A DNA stretch of 64,000 nt. It comes from an uncultured Flavobacteriales bacterium (GTDB lineage Bacteria > Bacteroidota > Bacteroidia > Flavobacteriales_D > Sanyastnellaceae). This document shows, piece by piece, positions 8,973 through 17,898 of this stretch (its first letter is position 1; each line of letters begins with the position of its first letter). The position numbers were made by a program, and so were the translations under genes. The notes beneath the pieces are model-generated. The model made no database searches and was not told the DNA's origin. It worked only from the letters and a program-made list of their open reading frames with translations. Where the stretch lies: the NCBI GenBank assembly GCA_938082505.1, contig CALLLH010000003.1, positions 81,976-145,975 on the forward strand, read 5' to 3'.

Positions 8973-9929
8973 ATGGTCAGGGACGTTCACTGCATCATCG
9001 GCGCCTCAGGTCAACTGGGCACCGAGTTGGCACTTGGCCTCAAGCGGGCCGGTGAGCAATTGGTGCTCATGGACATCAAGCAACCGGTGTATCCGGAACT
9101 GCTGGATTTGCCGTTCGAAATGATCGACGTGTGCGAGCGCGGTGGACTGGCCGATCGGTTGGGCGCGCATCGGGTCACCCACGTCTACCACTTGGCAGCC
9201 GCATTGAGTGCCCGTGGCGAACAGGACCCCCAATGGGCCTGGAACCTCAACATGAAAGGGCTCCTGAATGTGCTGGACATCGCCCACGCGATGCCGGGCA
9301 TACGACAGGTCTTTTGGCCGAGCTCCATCGCCGTCTTCGGACCCGGGTCCGGACCCATTGCGGCCCAATCCGGACATCGCTTGCCCGCAACGGTATACGG
9401 GATCAGCAAAAATGTGGGGGAGCATTGGTGTGCTTGGTACCACCAGAACAGGAATGTGGACGTAAGAAGCGTCCGTTACCCCGGACTTGTCGGTTCGTTG
9501 GCGCCTCCGGGCGGGGGGACGACCGACTACGCCGTTGAAGTCTTCGACCACATCGGCGAGGGCCTGCCCTATCGGTGTTTTCTTGAAGCGGGGGAGGTTC
9601 TGCCCATGATGCACATGGGTGATGCGGTCGAAGCGGCATTGGGCCTCATGGCCGCTCCGCGTTCCGCGCTGCGGTGTGCGGAGGCTTACAACATTCAGGC
9701 CATGTCATTCAGTCCGGAGGAACTGTTCCTCGAAATCCGGCGCCATGCTCCTGATTTCGCCTTCGAGTGCATCCCTGATTTCCGACAGGACATTGCTGCG
9801 GGCTGGCCCGATGGTTTGGAAGACTCCATGGCGCGTGCGGATTGGGGATGGGCCCCCAAGGTGGATTTGCCCGCCCTCGTCGCCTCCATGATGGAGGCGC
9901 GCCTCAGCAGGCTGCCACTCAACGCCTGA
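8973..9929 (+). CDS. L-threonine 3-dehydrogenase, short-chain (SDR/epimerase) type
   Basis: Oxidises L-threonine to 2-amino-3-ketobutyrate with NAD+. 318 residues from ATG 8973, chosen because the nucleotide-binding motif GASGQLG then falls at residue 10. The catalytic set is WPSSIAVFG (Ser) and YGISK (Tyr and Lys). The SDR-type threonine dehydrogenase fingerprint is strong: GGTTDYAVEVF, CFLEAGEVLPMMHMGDA, YNIQAMSFSPEEL, PDFRQDIAAGWP and DWGWAPKVDL. These separate it from general UDP-sugar epimerases. No glycine acetyltransferase (kbl) gene is beside it. Transcribed alone. Confidence 0.87.
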   Translation: MVRDVHCIIGASGQLGTELALGLKRAGEQLVLMDIKQPVYPELLDLPFEMIDVCERGGLADRLGAHRVTHVYHLAAALSARGEQDPQWAWNLNMKGLLNVLDIAHAMPGIRQVFWPSSIAVFGPGSGPIAAQSGHRLPATVYGISKNVGEHWCAWYHQNRNVDVRSVRYPGLVGSLAPPGGGTTDYAVEVFDHIGEGLPYRCFLEAGEVLPMMHMGDAVEAALGLMAAPRSALRCAEAYNIQAMSFSPEELFLEIRRHAPDFAFECIPDFRQDIAAGWPDGLEDSMARADWGWAPKVDLPALVASMMEARLSRLPLNA

Positions 9930-10015
9930 TTCCCCTTTTTCTGGAAAAATTCCGTGGGGCCGAAACCTTCGGATGGGCACTGGCGTATTGAGGAGCGTCC
10001 CAAGAGAACGCACCC

Positions 10016-10597
10016 ATGAAATTCGATTCCACCATCTTGATGCTCTCCCTGCTGGTTACCCCCGTGCTGGGAAGCCTGGCCCACGGACATGACCGTGAAG
10101 CTCCCGAGCAGACCAATGGCCCCGAACATGTCATCATCCTCGGCAAGGAGGCCGATGTAAAAGATTTCCCTGCTGAAGCCATCTATGAGGAGGGTGTCAT
10201 TCTTGACGGACGCCGGGACGGACTGTGGAAACGCTACCACGCCAACGGCGAATTGCGCTCCGAGATCCACTATACCCAGGACGCTCCCTTCGGAGACTAC
10301 CGACTCTATTCGGATGATGGCAACCTCTACGAGGAAGGCCGCTGGGAGCACGGTGTCAACGTGGGACACCTGCGCCGATACTGGCCCAATGGGACCATTC
10401 AGCAAATGCTCACCTTCGATACCCAAGGGGTTGGACAGGGTCAGCAGCGCTACTTCCACGACAACGGGCAACTCGAAATGCTCGTCGAACTCCACAACGG
10501 TGACGAAGAGGGCGACCTCGTCCGTCTCGATCGCGACGGCCGTGTGGTAAGCCGCACCACCTACAGCTCCGGGCGCATTGTTCAGCGCGCCCACTGA
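10016..10597 (+). CDS. Secreted MORN-repeat (YwqK-like) protein
   Basis: 193 residues with a signal peptide (ILMLSLLVTPVLGSLAHG). The body consists of MORN-like units: GRRDGLWKRYHANGELRSEIHY, APFGDYRLYSDDGNLYEEGRW, GVNVGHLRRYWPNGTIQQML and GQGQQRYFHDNGQLEMLVEL. Databases often label such proteins toxin-antitoxin YwqK-family antitoxins, but there is no toxin gene here and the signal peptide argues against an antitoxin role. Exported MORN proteins of this kind commonly precede cysS in Bacteroidota. The function is unknown. Two strong hairpins lie in the gap to cysS. Confidence 0.7.
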   Translation: MKFDSTILMLSLLVTPVLGSLAHGHDREAPEQTNGPEHVIILGKEADVKDFPAEAIYEEGVILDGRRDGLWKRYHANGELRSEIHYTQDAPFGDYRLYSDDGNLYEEGRWEHGVNVGHLRRYWPNGTIQQMLTFDTQGVGQGQQRYFHDNGQLEMLVELHNGDEEGDLVRLDRDGRVVSRTTYSSGRIVQRAH

Positions 10598-10625
10598 GCT
10601 CAAGAAATCCTGCTTGATGCCTTAA

Positions 10626-10641
10626 GGCCGGTCACCCGGCC
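10626..10641. terminator. GC-rich hairpin after the MORN gene
   Basis: GGCCGG (10626-10631) and CCGGCC (10636-10641) form a 6-bp stem with a 4-nt loop 28 nt after the MORN stop. There is no T tract; a terminator or pause site is inferred. Confidence 0.35.
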
Positions 10642-10652
10642 CACTTGACCAA

Positions 10653-10689
10653 GAAGACCGGTCCACCGATATCGTGTGGACCGGTCTTC
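10653..10689. promoter_or_regulatory. Perfect 14-bp inverted repeat upstream of cysS
   Basis: GAAGACCGGTCCAC (10653-10666) and its exact reverse complement (10676-10689) flank a 9-nt spacer that is itself nearly palindromic (CGATATCG). It lies 45 nt before the chosen cysS start. It could be the terminator of the preceding MORN gene, or an operator or attenuator for cysS. Its length and symmetry exceed the other hairpins here. Confidence 0.5.
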
Positions 10690-10733
10690 GCTTTGCGATA
10701 TTCGCGCACGGAACCAACCTCAACACGGTCCAC

Positions 10734-12254
10734 ATGGATTCCTCCAAGATGACTGCCGAAACTCCGCTCTCTCCCCATGCCGATGGGCTGCACATCGGCA
10801 ATTCCCTGACCCGCGAGAAAGAGCGCTTCGTCCCGATCAATGCGCCCTATGTCGGCATGTATGTATGCGGCCCGACCGTGTACAGCAATGTCCACCTCGG
10901 GAATGTCCGGACCTTCCTGACTTTCGATGTGGTCTACCGCTACCTGCTGCACCTCGGCTACAAGGTGCGCTATGTCAGGAACATCACGGATGTGGGTCAC
11001 CTGACCGGCGATACCGACGACGGTGAAGACAAAATCGGAAAGAAAGCGAGGCTGGAGAACCTCGAACCCATGGAGGTGGTCCAGCGCTACACCAATGACT
11101 TCCATGATGTGATGCGGGTCTTCCACATTCTGCCGCCATCCATTGAGCCGACCGCCACAGGCCACATCGTGGAACAGATCGGCATGATCAGCGACATCAT
11201 CGACAATGGCTTCGCATACGAATCCAATGGAAGCGTGTACTTCGACGTCCGGAAGTTTGCGGATGACCACGACTATGGTGCACTGAGTGGACGCCGGATC
11301 GACGAGCTGCAGAACCAGACCCGCGCTCTCGAAGGCCAGAATGAGAAGCGGGACCCCCTGGATTTCGCCCTCTGGAAAAAGGCCGATTCGAGCCACCTCA
11401 TGCAGTGGCCATCGCCTTGGAGCGAAGGCTTCCCGGGGTGGCACCTCGAATGCTCTGTGATGAGCACGAAATATCTGGGCAAGACCTTCGACATCCATGG
11501 CGGGGGGATGGACCTCAAGTTCCCGCATCACGAATGTGAGATCGCACAGAACATCGGTGCCCACGGAGGTGACCGTCCCGTGCGCTATTGGCTGCATGGC
11601 AACATGCTCACGGTGAACGGCAGGAAAATGTCCAAATCCGAGGGCAACGGTTTCACCCCCGAGGAATTGATCACGGGCAACCACAAGCTGCTCGAAAAAG
11701 GGTATTCGCCCATGACCGTGCGCTTCTTCATGCTTCAGGGCCATTACGCCGGTACACTCGACTTTTCCAACCCGGCCCTGCAGGCCGCGGAAAAAGGGCT
11801 CGAACGCCTGATGTCCGCCTGGGGCACCCTGAACACGCTCCAACCGGTCGAGGGGCCAGAGGCGTGCCCGGATCTCGATGCCCTGAAGAATCGCGCCTAC
11901 GCGGCGATGAACGATGACTTCAATACACCGGTGCTGATTGCGGTCCTGTATGATGCCGTCAAGGCCATCAACTCCATGGCGTCGGGCCGCATGTCGGTCA
12001 CGGCCGAGGGCATTGCCCTGCTCCAAGCGTTGTTTGCCGACTTTGCGCATGACATCCTCGGCCTGGAGCCTGAAATGCCCGAGGGTGGTGGTCATGACCG
12101 AACGGACGGGCTGATGGAAGTGCTCTGTGCAGTCCGGGCCGAAGCCAAGGCCAACAAGGATTGGGCCACCGCAGACCTCATCCGCGACAGGCTGGTTGAA
12201 CTGGGCGTTCAGATCAAAGATGGCAAGGATGGAACGAGCTGGACTTTTGACTGA
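10734..12254 (+). CDS. cysS: Cysteinyl-tRNA synthetase
   Basis: Charges tRNA-Cys in the cytoplasm. 506 residues from ATG 10734; ATG 10749 is also possible, and the longer frame to 10674 runs through the palindrome and is rejected. Class I signature: HLGN in [11 protein letters not shown] (HIGH motif) and KMSKSEGN (KMSKS motif). Zinc-site candidates are the Cys of YVCGPTVY, the Cys of GWHLECS, and His/Cys of PHHECE. The C-terminal DALR-type helical region includes [15 protein letters not shown]. The 3' end overlaps the start region of the M28 lipoprotein gene, suggesting co-transcription. Confidence 0.96.
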   Translation: MDSSKMTAETPLSPHADGLHIGNSLTREKERFVPINAPYVGMYVCGPTVYSNVHLGNVRTFLTFDVVYRYLLHLGYKVRYVRNITDVGHLTGDTDDGEDKIGKKARLENLEPMEVVQRYTNDFHDVMRVFHILPPSIEPTATGHIVEQIGMISDIIDNGFAYESNGSVYFDVRKFADDHDYGALSGRRIDELQNQTRALEGQNEKRDPLDFALWKKADSSHLMQWPSPWSEGFPGWHLECSVMSTKYLGKTFDIHGGGMDLKFPHHECEIAQNIGAHGGDRPVRYWLHGNMLTVNGRKMSKSEGNGFTPEELITGNHKLLEKGYSPMTVRFFMLQGHYAGTLDFSNPALQAAEKGLERLMSAWGTLNTLQPVEGPEACPDLDALKNRAYAAMNDDFNTPVLIAVLYDAVKAINSMASGRMSVTAEGIALLQALFADFAHDILGLEPEMPEGGGHDRTDGLMEVLCAVRAEAKANKDWATADLIRDRLVELGVQIKDGKDGTSWTFD

Positions 12255-13251
12255 CGGCCGGCTCCGGGCGTTGTGGGCTTCCGTGCCTGTCCTCCTTGCT
12301 GCGTGCAGCGGGGCGACAGAGGCTGGCCCCTCCGTGCAGCCATCGGCACCAACGGAGGTCTCCCTGGTGAAGACCCCGGTATTCTCAGCGGACAGCGCCT
12401 TCGCCTTCGTGGCCCGGCAGGTGGACTTCGGCCCCCGTGTTCCCAACATGGCAGGCCATGTGCAATGCGGCGACTGGTTGATCGGGGAATTGGAACGACA
12501 TGGAGCCGAGGTGACAGTCCAGGAGGCACGCGTGACCGCCTACGACGGAACGAAACTCAACATCCGCAACATCTTCGGTGCATTCAATCCTGCCGATCGG
12601 AGGAGGATCCTCTTGTATGCCCATTGGGATACGCGGCCTTTCGCAGACAAGGACACGGTTCGGACCAAGGAGCCCATCGATGGTGCCAACGATGGCGCAT
12701 CCGGAGTGGGGGTGTTGCTGGAGATGGCCCGGATCCTCGGTGATTCCCTGCCGGATATCGGTGTGGACATTGCCTTCTTCGATGCCGAGGATTACGGTGA
12801 ACCGGAGTGGTTGCCGCGGCAGGATGCCGGTTACACCGATTGGTGCCTGGGTTCCCAGTATTGGGCTCGCAAGCCCCACGTTCCGGGCTATCGGGCCAAA
12901 TTCGGCGTGCTGCTTGACATGGTGGGGGCGAAGGGGGCGGTCTTCCATCGCGAGGGAACCTCGATGGCCTTGGCCCCGGCTGTGGTGGACAAGGTCTGGT
13001 CCGCAGCCCGGCGTCTTGGTCATGCCGATCTGTTCAGGAACCGGGTCACCCCTCAGACTGTGGACGACAATCTTTTCGTGAGCCAACTGGCGGGCATCCC
13101 GTCGGCGAACATTGTCCATTACCACCTCGAGACGCGCATGATGGGGTATTTTCCCTACCACCATACCCACGGAGACAACATGGACGCCATTGACCCGGAG
13201 GTGCTGGGCAAAGTGGGGGAAGTCCTGGCGCAGGTCGTCTACGCCGAATAG
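12229..13251 (+). CDS. M28-family metallohydrolase lipoprotein (glutaminyl-cyclase-like)
   Basis: 340 residues. The start is taken at ATG 12229, inside the end of cysS; TTG 12247 would give a shorter signal peptide. Lipobox LAAC near residue 26 predicts a lipoprotein. The M28 metal sites are visible: AHWDTRP (His), GANDGASG (Asp), DAEDYG (acidic) and the C-terminal HTHGDNMD (His). These resemble both zinc aminopeptidases and glutaminyl-peptide cyclotransferases; the HWDTRPFAD variant is common in Bacteroidota proteins annotated as the latter. Periplasmic or surface peptide processing is inferred. Its last 13 nt overlap the convergent gene's 3' end. Confidence 0.82.
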   Translation: MERAGLLTDGRLRALWASVPVLLAACSGATEAGPSVQPSAPTEVSLVKTPVFSADSAFAFVARQVDFGPRVPNMAGHVQCGDWLIGELERHGAEVTVQEARVTAYDGTKLNIRNIFGAFNPADRRRILLYAHWDTRPFADKDTVRTKEPIDGANDGASGVGVLLEMARILGDSLPDIGVDIAFFDAEDYGEPEWLPRQDAGYTDWCLGSQYWARKPHVPGYRAKFGVLLDMVGAKGAVFHREGTSMALAPAVVDKVWSAARRLGHADLFRNRVTPQTVDDNLFVSQLAGIPSANIVHYHLETRMMGYFPYHHTHGDNMDAIDPEVLGKVGEVLAQVVYAE

Positions 13252-15050
13252 ACGGGAAGGGCCACCTCCAGCCTGCGGGCCCCTGCCGCATCGCAGTCCA
13301 GGTTGAGCGCGCCGCCGAGGCGATCGCACCGCAGCCTGACCATGGACCAATGCCGGGCTTCTCCATCCCCGGCGAACAGGGTCATGGCCTGTCGCCACCA
13401 GCCCCTTTCGGTGAACTCGTCGAATGCAACCTCCAGTCCCTCGGGGGTGCTCTGCATGGACATGCGGCATCCGCCCTGCCCCAGCCCCGCGATCAGGGTA
13501 CCGAGAAAGTCGCGCAATTGGACTTCATCGCCCTGGTATGGAACTTCTTCCCTCAGCGACCAGTCCAATGTGCCGCTGGCTTGGCGGCCTTCGGCCAATG
13601 CGAGACAAATGGTCCGCAAATTGATCGGCTCGTGTCTCACCTCCTGTGCGCAGAGTGCAGCCAACCTTCCAAACTCCGCCATTTCACGCTTGAGGTCCGC
13701 GGGGAGGGCCTGGGACTGGGCCGCTTCTGCGAGTCGGGCGCCGGACAGCGCGAGTTCACGCACCTGGTGCTGGCGACCGGGCAGCCATTCCTGCTGGAGC
13801 CTGCGCAATCGGCCCTTGAGCTTTGCCGACAAGATGGAGAAGCGCCACATCCAGGCGCAAGCAAGAAACAGGAGAACGGCCAGCACCGTCGATGCAGAGC
13901 GCCACTGCGCCATGCGCTCGGTCTCCATCCTGGTTCGGGCGTCCCCCAGTGCCGTCAACCATGGCTCACTTTCGAACATGCCGGTGCGGGCCCTGTCGGC
14001 CCTGCCCGCTGCCAAGGAAAGGCTGTCCGCTTCATGCAACGCGAAATAGGCCGGTCCGTGGGCCCCGGTCCCCGCGAGGATGTCAGCCCGATAACGCAAG
14101 GCTTCGGAAAGCGCCTCGTCGCGGTGGGTCCGATTGGAAATGGTCCGGGCGGCCAACTCCGCCTGCAGTGAGGCGGCCAGTGCCTGGGCCGCATGTTCCT
14201 TTCGAAAGCGCCTGGCCCGCATCAGGGCCCAGCGCGTCTCCAACAGCGGGTCCACCGAACCGGGGGCCCTTTCCAATGCCGCAGCCCACGGCCATTCGGA
14301 CAAGGCATCAAAGGCTGCCAAACGGCCCGCTCCCAGAAGCATCTCCGCCCATTCCGACGCCTTGGAAGCCCGCTGCCGCACGGACAGTTCTCCCCATTGT
14401 GGATGATCCCGAATGACATTCCACATCACCCCGTCAGTCTCTCCCTCCAACTCCGATGACACTGCAGCCCATCCCAGGGCGTCCAGTGATTCCGCATGTC
14501 TGCCCATGGATCCGAGCTCTGTCGACCAGCGATTGAAGTCTTCCATGGCCACCAGGAAGTCGCCCTCCTCGAAGGACATCCAGGCGAGGCGTCCCATGGA
14601 TTCCGTCGCCAGGTTCCACATCCCGAGGTCGCCCTCCAGGTCCCCGCCCCGCGCTGCAAGATCCTGGAGGATCCAGCGGGCCTCATCCCTCGATCCCACG
14701 TCGAGTTTGGCTTGCGCCAGGGCATACCGCCATCCTGTGGCTTCCTTTTCGACTTCCGGACAGGTTCCGGCGGCCATCAAGGCAGCGGACAGTGCTTCAA
14801 TGGCATGGGCCGGATTGCGCCAATCCAGGTGTATTCTCGCTTTCCTTTCCGCAAACCGGGCCACCCAGCAGGGGTGCCCTGCCCTTCGAAACTGCTGCTC
14901 CGCTGATGTCAGAAAGTCCAGCGCTGCGGCATCCTGCCCGACTTGACGCAGCGAATCCGCCTGATTGAGCCAGGCCAGTCCATCGAGTTCAGCTGCACGC
15001 AACCCAACCGTGAGCACGAGCAGACAGCACGAAAGAATGAGGCGTTGCAT
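13239..15050 (-). CDS. TPR protein with membrane helix and degenerate histidine-kinase-like C-terminus
   Basis: 603 residues from ATG 15050; a TTG one codon earlier is ignored. A signal peptide (ILSCCLLVLTVGLRA) is followed by about 330 residues of helical, TPR-like periplasmic sequence. A membrane helix (STVLAVLLFLACAWMW, near 385) leads to a coiled-coil-like stretch (RLRRLQQEWLPGRQHQVREL) and a C-terminal region whose end, [24 protein letters not shown], resembles the last strands of a HATPase_c domain. The His of an H-box and the N and G motifs are not seen, so it is unlikely to be an active kinase. The layout matches Bacteroidota TPR sensor kinases; a decayed or repurposed one is my inference. 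Confidence 0.6.
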   Translation of the reverse strand: MQRLILSCCLLVLTVGLRAAELDGLAWLNQADSLRQVGQDAAALDFLTSAEQQFRRAGHPCWVARFAERKARIHLDWRNPAHAIEALSAALMAAGTCPEVEKEATGWRYALAQAKLDVGSRDEARWILQDLAARGGDLEGDLGMWNLATESMGRLAWMSFEEGDFLVAMEDFNRWSTELGSMGRHAESLDALGWAAVSSELEGETDGVMWNVIRDHPQWGELSVRQRASKASEWAEMLLGAGRLAAFDALSEWPWAAALERAPGSVDPLLETRWALMRARRFRKEHAAQALAASLQAELAARTISNRTHRDEALSEALRYRADILAGTGAHGPAYFALHEADSLSLAAGRADRARTGMFESEPWLTALGDARTRMETERMAQWRSASTVLAVLLFLACAWMWRFSILSAKLKGRLRRLQQEWLPGRQHQVRELALSGARLAEAAQSQALPADLKREMAEFGRLAALCAQEVRHEPINLRTICLALAEGRQASGTLDWSLREEVPYQGDEVQLRDFLGTLIAGLGQGGCRMSMQSTPEGLEVAFDEFTERGWWRQAMTLFAGDGEARHWSMVRLRCDRLGGALNLDCDAAGARRLEVALPVYSA

Positions 15051-15148
15051 CAAGGTTCAATCTACCTGTCAACCCGCAGCTCAACCCCTGGCCCGCCGAG
15101 CGGAATAAGGAAGGGCGCGTTGAAAACCTCAAACAGCGCTGATGCGGC

Positions 15149-16183
15149 TCAAGAAGCCGCCGTGAACTGCTCAAGGAAGCGGATGTCGTTCTCAAAGAAT
15201 GCCCGGAGGTCTCCGATCTGCCACTTCAGCATGGCGATGCGCTCGATGCCCATTCCGAAGGCAAATCCTGAGTATTCCCCGGGATCAATGCCCGATGACG
15301 CCAGTACGGCGGGGTCGACCATGCCGCACCCCATGATTTCGAGCCAACCTGTGCCTTTCGTGATGCGCTTGTCGACCTCCGTCTCCAAGCCCCAATAGAC
15401 GTCCATCTCCGCGCTGGGTTCCGTGAAAGGAAAATAACTGGGACGAAGGCGAATCCGGGTTCCATGGCCAAACAGCTGCTCGGCGAAGACCAGCAAGGTC
15501 TGCTTGAGATCGGCGAAACTGACGTCCCGATCGATGTAGAGCCCCTCAATCTGGTGGAAAATGCAGTGTGCCCGCGCGCTGATGGCCTCGTTCCGAAACA
15601 CCCGGCCCGGCATCACGATCCGCAGGGGAGGATCGCGCTTCTCCATTTCCCTCACCTGCACCGAGCTCGTGTGTGTGCGCAACAACAGGTCCGGATCCCG
15701 CTGGATGAAGAAGGTGTCCTGCATGTCCCTCGCAGGGTGCTCCTCCGGGAAATTCAGACCCGAGAACACGTGCCAATCGTCCTCGATTTCCGGGCCATCG
15801 GCCACGGTGAATCCCATGCGGTCAAAAATGCCCAGGATTTCCCGTCGCACAATGCGGATGGGATGGTGCGATCCCAAAGGGGGCTCTCCACTTGGGCGCG
15901 TGTGGTCCATTCCACTGGTTCCCGCATCCTCGGCCGCGGCCAAACCTGCCTTTGCACCCTCGAAATGGTCCTGCAATGCTTGCTTGAAGGCATTGAGGGC
16001 CTGTCCCATTTCCCTTTTCTCAGGCCCGGGTACGGCACGGAAACGCTCGTTGAGGTCCTTCAATAGGCCTTGCCTTCCAAAATGGGCAATGCGGAAGGCC
16101 TCCAATGCATCCGCCGTGGAGACGTCCGCTTCCTTCGCCGCAGCCAGCAGGCGGTCCAACTCGGCCTGATTCAACGTGGACAT
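15149..16183 (-). CDS. pheS: Phenylalanyl-tRNA synthetase alpha subunit
   Basis: 344 residues, the normal length. It has an N-terminal coiled coil that binds tRNA (about 1-85) and the class II catalytic core, with motif 1 around HPIRIVRREILGIFDRMGF, motif 2 around FRNEAISARAHCIFHQIEGL and motif 3 GFAFGMGIERIAM. GCGMVDPAVL is also typical of the family. It forms an alpha2-beta2 tetramer with PheT, which is encoded 3 kb away on the opposite strand rather than adjacent. It lies 7 nt downstream of the cyclophilin gene and is probably co-transcribed with it. Confidence 0.97.
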   Translation of the reverse strand: MSTLNQAELDRLLAAAKEADVSTADALEAFRIAHFGRQGLLKDLNERFRAVPGPEKREMGQALNAFKQALQDHFEGAKAGLAAAEDAGTSGMDHTRPSGEPPLGSHHPIRIVRREILGIFDRMGFTVADGPEIEDDWHVFSGLNFPEEHPARDMQDTFFIQRDPDLLLRTHTSSVQVREMEKRDPPLRIVMPGRVFRNEAISARAHCIFHQIEGLYIDRDVSFADLKQTLLVFAEQLFGHGTRIRLRPSYFPFTEPSAEMDVYWGLETEVDKRITKGTGWLEIMGCGMVDPAVLASSGIDPGEYSGFAFGMGIERIAMLKWQIGDLRAFFENDIRFLEQFTAAS

Positions 16184-16190
16184 GTGGGCC

Positions 16191-16886
16191 TCAGTTCAGG
16201 ATTTCCATCCGCATGGAGATGTCCTCCAGCGGCCTATTGGAACGGGCCACCGCGGATGAGCAGATGGCGTCGAGCACCTCGATGCCCTCGATGACCCGAC
16301 CGAACACCGTGTACTGCATGTCGAGGTGGGGGGTGCCCCCCAGCTCCTCGTAGGAGGCGATCTGGTCCGGGGTGTAGGCGAAGGGTCCTCCGGTGGCCTG
16401 GCTGATCGATCTGACGACGCCCTGCAACATCTGTACACTGACATCGCGGCCCTGAACGATGTAGAATTGGCTTCCGCTGCTGCGGCGCTCCGGATTCACC
16501 TGGTCGCCTTGCCGAGCGGCGGCGAGGGCGCCCTTGACATGGATGAACTGCGGGTCGATCTCCGCGGGGATCGTGTAACCCGGGCCTCCGCTTCCGAGGC
16601 CCACCCCTGAATCTGCCCCACGTGACTGGGGGTCTCCACCCTGTGCCATGAAGCCGCTGATGACCCTGTGCCACAGCAGGTCATCATAGAACCCCTCCCC
16701 GACCAGCTTGAGGAAATTGTCGCGGTGCTCGGGCGTCTCGTTGTACAGTTCGACCACCATGGTGCCCTTTGACGTCTCAATGCGAACCCTTTTGCGGTCG
16801 CCTTCCCCATCTGCCGCAAAGGACAGGACGGGCAGTAGTAGCATCGTGAGCAGAAAGGACAGGGTGCGGAAGTTTGAAACAACCAT
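16191..16886 (-). CDS. Cyclophilin-type peptidyl-prolyl isomerase, exported
   Basis: 231 residues with a signal peptide (LSFLLTMLLLPVLSFAA). The cyclophilin fold is clear: GTMVVELYNETPEHRDNFLKL, FYDDLLWHRVISGFMAQGGD (with the catalytic-site Arg and Phe), SSGSQFYIVQG (Gln) and QYTVFGRVIEGIEVLD. An insert of about 35 residues near VQMLQGVVRSISQATGG is usual in Bacteroidota members. It should help fold periplasmic proteins. It is first in a two-gene unit with pheS, and divergent from the lipoprotein gene at 16957. Confidence 0.93.
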   Translation of the reverse strand: MVVSNFRTLSFLLTMLLLPVLSFAADGEGDRKRVRIETSKGTMVVELYNETPEHRDNFLKLVGEGFYDDLLWHRVISGFMAQGGDPQSRGADSGVGLGSGGPGYTIPAEIDPQFIHVKGALAAARQGDQVNPERRSSGSQFYIVQGRDVSVQMLQGVVRSISQATGGPFAYTPDQIASYEELGGTPHLDMQYTVFGRVIEGIEVLDAICSSAVARSNRPLEDISMRMEILN

Positions 16887-16956
16887 AGGGAGGATTTTGC
16901 GTTATTTGTAGGCTCCGGGTCTTGATTATCAAGGCGGCGGAAGAGACCTCGAAATT

Positions 16957-17346
16957 ATGAAATCGAACACCCCCCTCCACGTTGCAGGCACATTGGCCCT
17001 GTTGGTTGCCGTTGCCATCGGATTCAATGGCTGCAATGAAATCGAGGACACCGTGGCCGTGGTCTACGTCCAGAACAGTTTGGGTGCCCCCGTGCAAGGA
17101 GCTGAGGTCCGTTTGTTCGCAGTGGGATCGGTCAACCAGACCTTCATCGGTGAATTGCGGTTCGACACCACGCAGGTGACCAATGCTGCAGGCAGCGTCA
17201 GCTTCAATTTCTCGGAGTACTACAAGCAAGGCCAGGCCGGCTTTGCCGTTTTGGACATTGAAGCGACGAAAGGGTCACTTACGGGCATCGGAATCATCAA
17301 GATCGAGGAGGAGATGACAAACGAGCAGACGGTCATCATGGAGTGA
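16957..17346 (+). CDS. Small putative lipoprotein with carboxypeptidase-regulatory-like fold
   Basis: 129 residues. The signal peptide (GTLALLVAVAIGF) ends in lipobox FNGC (Cys near residue 26). The mature region reads like a single immunoglobulin-like or carboxypeptidase-regulatory domain: VYVQNSLGAPVQGAEVRLF, then FDTTQVTNAAGSVSFNFSEYYKQGQAGFAVLDIEA. Such domains often occur in Bacteroidota surface lipoproteins. The function is unknown. The gene stands alone between the cyclophilin promoter region and tRNA-Pro. Confidence 0.65.
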   Translation: MKSNTPLHVAGTLALLVAVAIGFNGCNEIEDTVAVVYVQNSLGAPVQGAEVRLFAVGSVNQTFIGELRFDTTQVTNAAGSVSFNFSEYYKQGQAGFAVLDIEATKGSLTGIGIIKIEEEMTNEQTVIME

Positions 17347-17376
17347 CCTTTCTTCCCTTGGACGGGAGGAATTGCC

Positions 17377-17384
17377 TATTTTCG
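17377..17384 (+). promoter_or_regulatory. Candidate -7 box TATTTTCG for tRNA-Pro
   Basis: It ends 20 nt before the first base of the tRNA, close to the spacing expected for a short pre-tRNA leader. Confidence 0.45.
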
Positions 17385-17404
17385 CGCTCCGCTTCGGCGA
17401 AAAC

Positions 17405-17477
17405 CGGGATGTAGCTCAGTTGGTAGAGTACGCGTCTGGGGGACGTGTGGTCGCTGGTTCGAGTCCAGTCATCCCGA
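17405..17477 (+). tRNA. tRNA-Pro (anticodon GGG)
   Basis: A full cloverleaf can be folded by eye. The acceptor is CGGGATG with CATCCCG, the D arm GCTC/GAGT around AGTTGGTA, the anticodon stem CGCGT/ACGTG with loop CTGGGGG (anticodon GGG), and the T arm GCTGG/CCAGT with TTCGAGT. The C1:G72 pair, discriminator A73 and G35-G36 are proline identity elements. CCA is not encoded (CAT follows). A promoter-like box lies upstream and a T-rich terminator follows within 6 nt, so it is a single-gene transcript. Confidence 0.96.
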
Positions 17478-17482
17478 CATTG

Positions 17483-17510
17483 AAAGGAGGGCCTTCTGGC
17501 TCTCCTTTTT
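17483..17510 (+). terminator. Rho-independent terminator after tRNA-Pro
   Basis: AAAGGAGGGCC (17483-17493) pairs with GGCTCTCCTTT (17498-17508) through one G-U pair around the loop TTCT, and the right arm runs into a T tract ending at 17510. This is the most classical terminator in the window. Confidence 0.85.
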
Positions 17511-17535
17511 GTTGCCATACCATTGCACCTCAATC

Positions 17536-17898
17536 ATGGATGTCGAATTTGAAACCCGATGGCGCAAGCTGCTTACCGTGCTGGAGGGTCGGTTCGGGGG
17601 TGGCATGGACCTGCAGGATATCCTATTCCTCGTCGGCGTGCAGGAACTCGGACAGGGCTTCAGGAAATTCAGGAAGGACGAGAAAATGGACCTGATGCAC
17701 GTCGCCGTATGCACGGTGCTGGTGCCTCAAGGGTTCTATTCGTTCATCGGCCGAGACGACGAGGGGTGGCCTCACTTCGAGGAGCAGGTGTCGCTTCCGG
17801 TTCTTGAGCCGAAGGAGCAGGACGCGCTCATCCGGCGCGGCCTGATTGACTATTTCGGAGAGGATCCCGCCAGTGTCATCGGCCCGCAAAGCGCTTGA
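17536..17898 (+). CDS. Conserved small protein of unknown function
   Basis: 120 residues from ATG 17536, chosen over an upstream TTG because MDVEFETRWRKLLTVLEGRFG is the natural N-terminus. A uniform, probably helical cytoplasmic protein with MDLQDILFLVGVQELGQG and MDLMHVAVCTVLVPQGFYSFIGRD; no signal peptide or membrane segment. I recall similar short hypothetical proteins as widespread in Bacteroidota, but no function is assigned. The final 23 nt overlap the 3' end of the convergent response-regulator gene. Confidence 0.65.
   Translation: MDVEFETRWRKLLTVLEGRFGGGMDLQDILFLVGVQELGQGFRKFRKDEKMDLMHVAVCTVLVPQGFYSFIGRDDEGWPHFEEQVSLPVLEPKEQDALIRRGLIDYFGEDPASVIGPQSA

Noticed and set aside
10016..10597. 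Antitoxin of a toxin-antitoxin pair
   Set aside because: The YwqK label is a database name; the protein has a signal peptide and no toxin gene is adjacent.
10632..12449. Open frame of 605 codons on the minus strand
   Set aside because: Antisense to cysS, which has all catalytic motifs.
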